Virus record (IMG/VR): IMGVR_UViG_3300046167_000420
Coordinates: 1 to 32,522 of that record
Reading direction: 5' to 3' (one strand)
DNA length: 32,522 nucleotides
Source: a virus
Positions 4,914 through 10,180 of this stretch are shown in pieces. Position 1 is the stretch's first letter, and each line of letters begins with the position of its first letter. Below the pieces are notes generated by a model. That model had not been told where the DNA came from. It worked only from the letters and a program-made list of their open reading frames with translations, and did no database searches. A program made the position numbers and the translations under genes.

Positions 4914-5699
4914 ATGGAACGCAAAGGTTTCATAGGTGGTTCCGACTGCGTAAAGATAATGCAGGGGAACTGGCTAGAGTTATGGCAGATCAAGACAGGT
5001 CGAGTTGAGCCTGAAGATTTGTCTCGCAATCTTGCAGTGCAGATGGGCATACAGACTGAAGAGTTTAATTTGCTTTGGTTTGCCAATGAGTATGACTGCA
5101 CTCTTACTGACTTCCAGAAGACATTCGAAGAAAAGATTGGATCAGTACCAGTTAAGGGCACGGTTGACGCTATGGTAGGGGATTCTATTGAGGACTCTAT
5201 CGTAGAGGCAAAGCATACCAACTCATACAATACTTTAGACAAAGTAATTGAGTATTACATGCCGCAAGTGCAGCTATACATTCACCTAGCAAAAGCTGAA
5301 GGCGCTCATATGTCTGTTATCTTTGGCAATAATAAGTGGGAGTCAGCTCATGTCAGACGCAACGAAGAGTATTTCAATTCTATGTGGGCAGTGGTGTCGG
5401 ACTTCTGGGGTTACGTGCTTCGCGATGAAGAGCCAGTTGGTAATGACCAGCCGATACAACTTAGCATTGACAAGGTGTCGGTGGACAACATGGTCAAACG
5501 TGACGCCACCCAAGACAACCACTTCAATGATGCAGCCTACACCTACATTACTCTAGAAGCAGATGCCAAAGCATTTGAGTCAGCCAAAAAACAAATCAAA
5601 GATATGGTTGGCGACAATGAGCGTGAAGTTTACTGCGATCATCTAACCGCAAAGCGTGACAAGCGTGGAGCTATTCGTATCACAAGGAGAACAACATGA
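4914..5699 (+). CDS. YqaJ-type viral recombinase / PD-(D/E)XK exonuclease
   Basis: A 261-aa protein. GFIGGSDCVKIMQGNWLELW (residues 5-24) and the KTGRVEPEDL segment match the YqaJ family start. The catalytic PD-(D/E)XK core is visible as GTVDAMV (Asp85) and IVEAKHT (Glu98, Lys100), with Glu49/Glu50 upstream and MPQVQLYIHL downstream. The family degrades duplex DNA ends 5' to 3' to give single-stranded tails for an annealing protein. Such a protein, ERF, is encoded next and overlaps by 4 bp. ATG follows AAAGGAGAACAAC. The length fits lambda-exonuclease-like proteins. Confidence 0.85.
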   Translation: MERKGFIGGSDCVKIMQGNWLELWQIKTGRVEPEDLSRNLAVQMGIQTEEFNLLWFANEYDCTLTDFQKTFEEKIGSVPVKGTVDAMVGDSIEDSIVEAKHTNSYNTLDKVIEYYMPQVQLYIHLAKAEGAHMSVIFGNNKWESAHVRRNEEYFNSMWAVVSDFWGYVLRDEEPVGNDQPIQLSIDKVSVDNMVKRDATQDNHFNDAAYTYITLEADAKAFESAKKQIKDMVGDNEREVYCDHLTAKRDKRGAIRITRRTT

Positions 5700-6136
5700 C
5701 CGATACAGCAATCAAGGCGCTGCTCAAAGCGCAGCAAGCAATGGAGTCTGTAAAGAAAGACAGCCTCAACCCACACTTCAAGAACCGTTATGCCTCACTC
5801 GAGGCAGTGATTGACGCTACGTCAAAGGTGTTCCAAGAGAACGGGTTCGTTGTCATGCAGCCTTGTGGCCGTGACGAGCTTGGCATGTATGTCGAGACAA
5901 AGATACTTCACACCTCAGGAGAGGCGTTCTCAAGCAGGGTTTACCTTGTCTTGAGTAAACAGGACATGCAGGGCTTAGGCAGCGCTATAACGTACGCTAG
6001 ACGCTACGGCTTGCTAGGCATGGCTTGCCTTGCACCAGAAGATGATGACGGGAACATGGCGGCTAAGCAATCTAGCGGTGTTCAAGTGACCAAAGGTCTA
6101 TCATCAGAGAATCCATCTGCATCAGGCGGGTGGTAA
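5696..6136 (+). CDS. erf: ERF-family single-strand annealing protein
   Basis: A 146-aa protein with the ERF signature: NPHFKNRYASLEAVIDA (residues about 25-41), a central beta region (MYVETKILHTSGEAFSSRVY) and QGLGSAITYARRYGLLGMAC, then acidic EDDDGN. ERF proteins bind single-stranded DNA and anneal complementary strands, working with a 5' exonuclease. It is somewhat short for the family, with a truncated Gly/Ser-rich tail ending ASGGW. It is coupled to the exonuclease gene (ATGA overlap) with its own AAGGAGAACAAC. Together with the SSB-like protein and resolvase it forms a complete recombination set. Confidence 0.88.
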   Translation: MTDTAIKALLKAQQAMESVKKDSLNPHFKNRYASLEAVIDATSKVFQENGFVVMQPCGRDELGMYVETKILHTSGEAFSSRVYLVLSKQDMQGLGSAITYARRYGLLGMACLAPEDDDGNMAAKQSSGVQVTKGLSSENPSASGGW

Positions 6137-6141
6137 ACCGA

Positions 6142-6163
6142 GGGGGTTAATTCCCCAATTAAC
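6142..6163 (+). promoter_or_regulatory. Mutually exclusive hairpins upstream of the SSB-like gene
   Basis: GTTAATT (6146-6152) and AATTAAC (6157-6163) form a perfect inverted repeat with a CCCC loop. The loop can instead pair with GGGG (6142-6146). The two folds exclude each other and lie just before the AAGGAG ribosome-binding site (6166-6171). Autogenous control by the SSB-like product is possible but unproven. Confidence 0.3.
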
Positions 6164-6179
6164 ATAAGGAGCCAGAAGC

Positions 6180-6551
6180 ATGGCAGATACATACGACGAT
6201 ACAAACCGGGGCGCAGCGTTCACCCCGTTCCCTACACAGCAGATGATCTTGCAAGGTAAGCTCAACGTCGAGGGCAACGACAAGAAAGTTATGCTGGTTA
6301 AAGACCAGACGCGAGACGGCAAGCCTGTCATTGAGATGTATGAAAAAATTGGCGTGTTCTTTGACAACGATAAGAAAGGTAACGAGTCAGCTCCTGACTA
6401 CAGCGGCCCACTTGGTGACACAAAACGTCTTGCTGGGTGGAAGAAGATGAAGGATGGTAAGCCTTATATGTCGTTCCAAGTTAGTGAAAAGATGTCAGGT
6501 GGCGGCAAGCCAACAACTGATCCCTTGCAAGGTGATGACATACCGTTTTAG
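6180..6551 (+). CDS. SSB-like single-stranded DNA-binding protein (candidate)
   Basis: A 123-aa protein whose C-terminus ends GDDIPF, the classic acidic tip of bacterial and phage SSB proteins used to recruit partners. The body has beta-strand blocks (KKVMLVKDQTRDGKPVIEMY, KIGVFFDND) and LAGWKKMKDGKPYMSFQVSE. The last resembles DUF736-like phage proteins thought to be small DNA-binding folds. The position directly after exonuclease and ERF supports an SSB role. A canonical SSB OB-fold signature is not obvious, so the call is moderate. It is preceded by TAAGGAG and followed by a strong terminator. Confidence 0.6.
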   Translation: MADTYDDTNRGAAFTPFPTQQMILQGKLNVEGNDKKVMLVKDQTRDGKPVIEMYEKIGVFFDNDKKGNESAPDYSGPLGDTKRLAGWKKMKDGKPYMSFQVSEKMSGGGKPTTDPLQGDDIPF

Positions 6552-6575
6552 AAAGGAGGTGTTCTCCTATCAACT

Positions 6576-6601
6576 GGTCAGCCTTCGGGCTGGCCTTTTT
6601 T
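6576..6601 (+). terminator. Rho-independent terminator after the recombination module
   Basis: GGTCAGCC (6576-6583), TTCG loop, GGCTGGCC (6588-6595), then six T (6596-6601): an 8-bp GC-rich stem with one G-U pair and a UUCG-type tetraloop. Just upstream, AAAGGAGGT (6552-6560) is a perfect Shine-Dalgarno sequence that can fold against CTCCT (6564-6568) and serves no evident gene. Confidence 0.88.
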
Positions 6602-6616
6602 AATTGAGGAACAAAT

Positions 6617-7303
6617 ATGCCAAGAACAGAACTTAGCAAGTGCATTAACGCAGCAGAGATGGGGCTAACGCAAAGAGAAGCATCCACCTTATTAGACATA
6701 CCTTATTCAACTATTAAAGAACTCACGAATAAATATGGCATAAAATTCGTATGCCCTAGAAGGAAAGCCAATGAAAGAAGAAGCCTCCAAAGCCCTCGAA
6801 AGAGCGAAGCGCCTGCTATCAATGATGATCAAAAAAGCAGACAGCAACCAACGCCCAAACCTAAAGCAAGAACTAGAAGAAATAAAAGCTCTGATAGAGA
6901 TAGCGCAAAAAGAATAGATGAAATCTACAGCAGCAATCTCTCTCGAACAGAGAAATATGAGCTGCTATATGCTGAAGCAATATGGACTTTCGAGCAGAAG
7001 ATGATTGATCTAAAGATGCGGCCCCCGTTTCCTGTTAAAAAAAACTATACACCAGAGAATGCTTCTAATGCAGCAATAAGAAAGCAACGAGAGCAGTCGA
7101 TCCATCGACGCCAGATAATAATGGATTGCTTTAAAGGTAGCGAAACAAAAGTAGCTGAAGACATTACGAGAAAAACAAAGCTACCACTTCGTATATCCAG
7201 CCAGATGCTAGACCTTATGTATAGAGACGGAGTGCTTAACAGAGAGCGAGTTCAAATTGGAAAGAACAAACGCAATAGCGTCTATCATTACTCAAAGAAT
7301 TAA
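6617..7303 (+). CDS. Two-domain DNA-binding protein, candidate late regulator or replication initiator
   Basis: A 228-aa protein with three parts. Residues 1-45 hold a helix-turn-helix (MGLTQREASTLLDIPYSTIK, followed by ELTNKYGIKF). Residues about 50-100 are a polar, low-complexity linker rich in Arg, Ser, Pro and Lys. The C-terminal part (about 105-228) includes KVAEDITRKTKLPLRISSQM followed by MYRDGVLNRERVQIG, a winged-helix pattern. It is the last rightward gene, beyond a strong terminator, and so probably depends on read-through or its own promoter. Such a position is typical of late activators or lambda O-like initiators. Neither is proven. The linker is overprinted by a second ORF (6771-6917). 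Confidence 0.7.
   Translation: MPRTELSKCINAAEMGLTQREASTLLDIPYSTIKELTNKYGIKFVCPRRKANERRSLQSPRKSEAPAINDDQKSRQQPTPKPKARTRRNKSSDRDSAKRIDEIYSSNLSRTEKYELLYAEAIWTFEQKMIDLKMRPPFPVKKNYTPENASNAAIRKQREQSIHRRQIIMDCFKGSETKVAEDITRKTKLPLRISSQMLDLMYRDGVLNRERVQIGKNKRNSVYHYSKN
6771..6917 (+). CDS. Nested helical protein ORF (48 aa) in the linker of the 228-aa gene
   Basis: In another frame within 6617-7303, an ATG preceded by AAGGAAA with 5-6 nt spacing opens a 48-residue ORF. It reads MKEEASKALERAKRLLSMMI, then a KKADSNQRPNLKQELEEI and KALIEIAQKE region. The product is a charged amphipathic helix pair with normal amino-acid use. The overlapping portion of the large protein is low-complexity Arg/Ser/Pro sequence, as expected where one frame is constrained by another. 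It may be a genuine overprinted gene, or the two domains of the 228-aa ORF may have been separate genes. Confidence 0.45.
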   Translation: MKEEASKALERAKRLLSMMIKKADSNQRPNLKQELEEIKALIEIAQKE

Positions 7304-7309
7304 TCGTGT

Positions 7310-7380
7310 GGGTGGCCGTTGATAGTTAAAAGTGGCGCTTTTTGGTAGCAACGTCATCCGAGGTAAACAACCGCCATCCC
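7310..7380. terminator. Possible bidirectional terminator in the convergent gap
   Basis: The 124-bp gap 7304-7427 separates the ends of the early and late operons and holds no gene. GGGTGGCCGTTG (7310-7321) is complementary to CAACCGCCATCCC (7368-7380) with one mismatch and one bulge. Inside is a weak AAAAG/CTTTT hairpin (7328-7342) ending in T5. GTGGGTGG (7308-7315) also pairs with CCACCCAC (7413-7420). The expected place for transcription to stop on both strands, though no textbook terminator is present. Confidence 0.35.
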
Positions 7381-7427
7381 CGTGGATAAGCTGATTTGGT
7401 TTATGATGATAACCACCCACTCGATTC

Positions 7428-7883
7428 TTATACTACTAACTCGAAATGAGGTCCATCAATAAATGGCCTCCGACCCTGTGATCTACGCAAATCAATGTAA
7501 CTATTCATTGCATCTTCCATATTGCCCTCACCATACTGAGCAATGTTTGGAACAGACCAAGCAGCGCCCCAGATAATAGGAACATCAACAGCGCGGGCGC
7601 CCTCTGCCATGGCGTCAGCAATTTCATCATAGAGATTGAGTTCCCATCTGCCTCCATCAATGTAGGCCATAAGGTCAACAGCCAATCCATCAATATGCTT
7701 AGACTTCATTGTTTGACTAGCACCCTTAGCAACGAGAGCCCTCTGCTCTTCGATCGTGCGCAGCCCACAGATCACAGAGAAGTCTTGCTTAGTCACGTTG
7801 ATTGCATACTTCACAACAGCAACCATACGTTCATCAACGCCAATCAGCCTATCAAGACTACGCTTACCTAACTTGTAACTCAT
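7428..7883 (-). CDS. Endolysin, M15-type peptidase (L-Ala-D-Glu endopeptidase-like)
   Basis: A 151-aa protein with the M15/VanY zinc-ligand pattern: SKHIDGLAVDL (His63, Asp70) and GPHFELV (His146). It also has the N-terminal GLRTIEEQRALVAKGASQT substrate-side segment typical of phage peptidoglycan endopeptidases such as the T5 type. It would cut the peptide stem of the cell wall at lysis. There is no signal peptide, so access needs the holin encoded immediately upstream (ATGA overlap, 4 bp). It is the last gene of the late operon. The length is standard for single-domain M15C endolysins. Confidence 0.88.
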   Translation of the reverse strand: MSYKLGKRSLDRLIGVDERMVAVVKYAINVTKQDFSVICGLRTIEEQRALVAKGASQTMKSKHIDGLAVDLMAYIDGGRWELNLYDEIADAMAEGARAVDVPIIWGAAWSVPNIAQYGEGNMEDAMNSYIDLRRSQGRRPFIDGPHFELVV

Positions 7884-8473
7884 TTCTTAAACCCCTTCAT
7901 TGTACGGATACCAAAGCTAGCCGAGATACTAGCGAAACAAGCCCACTGAAACCACTCTGGCGCAGCTGAAATATTAGCGAAGCCCTCCTTCATATAGGGC
8001 TGAAGCGGAGGCACAAACGAACACAGGATTATTGCTATGAAAGCAAGGGTCCAAGCCTCATCTTTCCATGAACCATCGCTTGCCTGTATAGCAGCTTGCT
8101 CCCAACTGATCTCACCAGTGGCAATCTTCATTTTAGTTTCTGCTTCAGCTTTCTTAACAACAGCTTTGCTGTCAAGATAAGTAGCCGCCAAACCACCAAG
8201 CGATCCAATTATCTGACCAATCATTTGCTTCACCTCATACTCTACCTTAGAGCTTGAACCAGTGGATGTTACGCTAGTCTTGGATTCCTTGCCCATCCAT
8301 ATACCAAAGCACCCTGTAAGAGCCCCCATACAGACGCTTACAAGCCCTGATTGAGACACGCTGGGATCATCTAGCCCCATAAACCAATGCACCGCCTGAT
8401 ACGTCAGCACAGTGACTGCCAACATCATCAATCGCGGCAGTATTTTCCAATCATCTAAAACTGTGTGTGCCAT
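7880..8473 (-). CDS. Holin (GTA_holin_3TM-like)
   Basis: I choose the ATG at 8473 (198 aa; MAHTVLDDWKILPRLMMLAV), preceded by AGGAAG. An in-frame upstream start at 8548 would translate through the preceding small gene. Membrane segments are visible at about residues 12-32 and 41-60 (GLVSVCMGALTGCFGIWMGK). Further hydrophobic stretches include WTLAFIAIILCSFVPPLQ and WFQWACFASISASFGIRTMK near the C-terminus. The GIWMGKE and FGIRTMKG motifs fit the 3TM holin family first described for gene-transfer agents. Pore formation would release the M15 endolysin, whose gene overlaps by 4 bp. Confidence 0.8.
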   Translation of the reverse strand: MAHTVLDDWKILPRLMMLAVTVLTYQAVHWFMGLDDPSVSQSGLVSVCMGALTGCFGIWMGKESKTSVTSTGSSSKVEYEVKQMIGQIIGSLGGLAATYLDSKAVVKKAEAETKMKIATGEISWEQAAIQASDGSWKDEAWTLAFIAIILCSFVPPLQPYMKEGFANISAAPEWFQWACFASISASFGIRTMKGFKK

Positions 8474-8600
8474 GTAGCTTCCTACCTTTCTGCAAAAGTA
8501 AAAGAACTTCCTTAAAGTCTCGACCAGATCGTGCAGCCAAGCCCTCAATTATTAACTCAATGTTCTGATCGAACAGCCGTATAATCTCTGCGTCCTTCAT
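8451..8600 (-). CDS. Small hypothetical protein in the lysis cassette (49 aa)
   Basis: The ATG at 8600 directly follows the stop of the upstream gene (TAGATG). The 49-aa product starts MKDAEIIRLFDQNIELIIEG and ends in a basic tail (LLQKGRKLHGTHSFR). It reads as one amphipathic helix and a positively charged end. It overlaps the holin start by 23 bp in another frame. Tight coupling on both sides supports a real gene. A helper or antiholin-type role is conceivable from position only. Confidence 0.6.
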   Translation of the reverse strand: MKDAEIIRLFDQNIELIIEGLAARSGRDFKEVLLLLQKGRKLHGTHSFR

Positions 8601-9068
8601 CTACCATTTGCCCTGCTGTTTGCCGATAAAATATAACACGGCCCCAAGGCCAGCAATTCCAGCTAAAACAATTGTCCCACCAACCACCCACATTACGATG
8701 GCCTCTTTGATTTCGGCCTTACGATACGCAGTCTTCTTGCGCTGCGCTCTGATCTTGCGGAGCGTGTCTTTATATTCCTCTAAACCTTGAGGCCCATGCT
8801 GGTACATAATTATTGTTTCAATTTCTTTCTTCATTGCTTGTAAACGCTTCTGAGCGGAGAACGCATCAATTGCAGCCTGCTCTGCGGAGCCAGTCAGAGA
8901 TGCAAATACACCCGGATTCTTGGCCTTTTCAGCAGCATAATTTACGTCACTAACCGCGCCAGCAAATTTGGATAACGCGCCTGAAGCATCTCTACCCGCA
9001 GCCAGTAAAGTCTTTGCACTAGATACAGCAGAAGCTGCTATTGAAAGTGCTGAGATAGGATCAATCAT
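8601..9068 (-). CDS. Membrane-anchored hypothetical protein of the lysis cassette (155 aa)
   Basis: The N-terminal half is Ala/Ser-rich and helical (SALSIAASAVSSAKTLLAAG). A long charged helix follows (about residues 70-120, with RLQAMKKEIETIIMYQHGPQ), then a clear C-terminal membrane segment at about residues 125-148 (MWVVGGTIVLAGIAGLGAVL). The body is probably cytoplasmic or periplasmic with a C-terminal anchor. Similar proteins are common near lysis genes of marine podoviruses. A spanin-like or holin-modulating role is possible but not shown. The start overlaps the preceding stop by 4 bp (ATGA). Confidence 0.7.
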   Translation of the reverse strand: MIDPISALSIAASAVSSAKTLLAAGRDASGALSKFAGAVSDVNYAAEKAKNPGVFASLTGSAEQAAIDAFSAQKRLQAMKKEIETIIMYQHGPQGLEEYKDTLRKIRAQRKKTAYRKAEIKEAIVMWVVGGTIVLAGIAGLGAVLYFIGKQQGKW

Positions 9069-9238
9069 GTTTCAACAAACCTTGCTGGGCAAACAAAGAG
9101 ATAGCTGACACGATAAACCTTATCGTACCACAAGCCATTCTTTTGAAGGCCGCAATCATAATAACAGTATTGAAACAGCTGGTTCCCGCCCTGCGTCCAA
9201 GCGTGGTTGAAAGAGACAAAGGCGAGAACACAGATCAT
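9065..9238 (-). CDS. Small secreted cysteine-containing protein (57 aa)
   Basis: A short ORF starting at ATG 9238, sharing one base with the upstream stop (TGATG), and ending in ATGA overlap with the next gene. The N-terminus (MICVLAFVSFNHAW) looks like a short signal peptide. The mature part has FQYCYYDCGLQ and, near the end, LFVCPARF. The CYYxCG...CP spacing is a pattern I remember from small hypothetical proteins of marine phage lysis regions. Periplasmic location with a disulfide is the likely state. No lipobox is evident, so it is not a clear Rz1-type spanin. Function unknown. Confidence 0.65.
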   Translation of the reverse strand: MICVLAFVSFNHAWTQGGNQLFQYCYYDCGLQKNGLWYDKVYRVSYLFVCPARFVET

Positions 9239-9432
9239 CAACCCATCTTTGTTAAGACTGCGACCAAGAGTGCAATGATAGATCCTGTAGCTGCAAGCAT
9301 GATACTTTCCATGCGCTTGACGCGGCTAAACAAATCTTTGAACTGAATCTTTACCTCAGTCTTGATAGCGATCACTTCTTTCTCTAAGCCATCAATCCGC
9401 TCATGCGCGGATGCTACTGTACGTTTGTCCAT
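9238..9432 (-). CDS. XhlA-like coiled-coil membrane protein (64 aa)
   Basis: The N-terminal two thirds is a heptad-like charged helix (HERIDGLEKEVIAIKTEVK). It is followed by RVKRMESIML and a C-terminal membrane segment (AATGSIIALLVAVLTKMG). This order (coiled coil, KR-x-ES, one transmembrane helix) is that of XhlA/haemolysin-type lysis-associated proteins. It probably sits in the inner membrane and cooperates with the holin. It is the first gene of the lysis cassette, coupled to the 57-aa secreted protein by a one-base overlap. Confidence 0.7.
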   Translation of the reverse strand: MDKRTVASAHERIDGLEKEVIAIKTEVKIQFKDLFSRVKRMESIMLAATGSIIALLVAVLTKMG

Positions 9433-9441
9433 GTTTTATTC

Positions 9442-9942
9442 CTATGGTTTAGTCGGCCAGTCGGAGTCAGCCAAATTAGGCCAATCCGCATGTGTGGTAA
9501 TGTCACGCAAAGCCTGACGATACGTTGTCATAGCAGCGTCCATTGTCACATCAGTCAATGCAAAGTAATCAGTATCAGCCAGCAGGCCATCACGTTTAGT
9601 ACGATTGCTTTTAGCTAACCTAGCATCAAGACCAGCTTGATATGCAGCCTCATGCTCTGCCTTGGTGGTTGTTACGCCATCCTCGTCAGTTGTGTCAGCA
9701 AACATATCCCGTGCAACGTAGTTCTCAACCCAGTTGCCATTTGCGTCTTGGACTACACCATCACGCACAGAGCTTTGATACTGTGTAGTTGTAGCCGCTG
9801 GGCTGCGCAGTACAGCCTCTAGGTTTAGGCCATCCAGTGTTGCTTGCTTCCATACACGAGGCATAGATACGTTGCTGTAGTGGCTCCGCCATTGCCCTTG
9901 GGTCTTAACTTCGCCTGTTTCTGTGTGTCTATATTCAGCCAT
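9442..9942 (-). CDS. Tail assembly chaperone-like / fibre-associated protein (166 aa)
   Basis: I choose the ATG at 9942 (MAEYRHTETGEVKTQGQWRS), preceded by AAAGGA. The in-frame ATG at 10005 lies inside the restored end of the upstream tail gene. The C-terminus has TTYRQALRDITTHADWPNLA ending in DSDWPTKP. The YRxxLRDI...WPxxP pattern is typical of phage tail-fibre assembly chaperone domains (Phage_tail_APC-like). The position directly after the host-recognition tail protein fits a role in its folding or attachment. Confidence 0.65.
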   Translation of the reverse strand: MAEYRHTETGEVKTQGQWRSHYSNVSMPRVWKQATLDGLNLEAVLRSPAATTTQYQSSVRDGVVQDANGNWVENYVARDMFADTTDEDGVTTTKAEHEAAYQAGLDARLAKSNRTKRDGLLADTDYFALTDVTMDAAMTTYRQALRDITTHADWPNLADSDWPTKP

Positions 9943-9973
9943 CTGCGAGTGATCCTTTCGTGATGCTGTTGAG

Positions 9974-10180
9974 TTATGCGATTGCATAGAAGATGTAAGT
10001 GTCACCTGATCTATTGGTTCTAACGTTATTATTAACTATAAAACCACTTGCATCTGGGTCTATATAATCTGCTGTAGTCACCTCTGCGTTATTGCTATTT
10101 AGCTCTATGTAGGGGTCATTCCCAGTTACTATACCACGGACGCTATCCCAAAGGTTCCAGCTTCCTGAATTATTAGTTCT
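9974..10180 (-). pseudogene. Out-of-frame C-terminal part of the LamG/DUF7483 tail protein
   Basis: From AGA at 10180 the minus strand stays open for 68 codons in another frame: RTNNSGSWNLWDSVRG, then NAEVTTADYIDPDASGF and GDTYIFYAIA before TAA (9976-9974). This continues the second repeat of the upstream protein. The first repeat of that protein ends with the comparable DWYIWDTMRGF and GQTYIYMAIRRG. Adding one A to the AAA at 10182-10180 would join ...FIIIK to RTNN. It is therefore a broken or frameshifted end of the gene starting at 12603. Confidence 0.75.

Noticed and set aside
9974-10128. A true intergenic gap after the LamG tail gene
   Set aside because: The stretch is open in a shifted frame and completes the second repeat of the tail protein, so it is coding sequence after a frame break.
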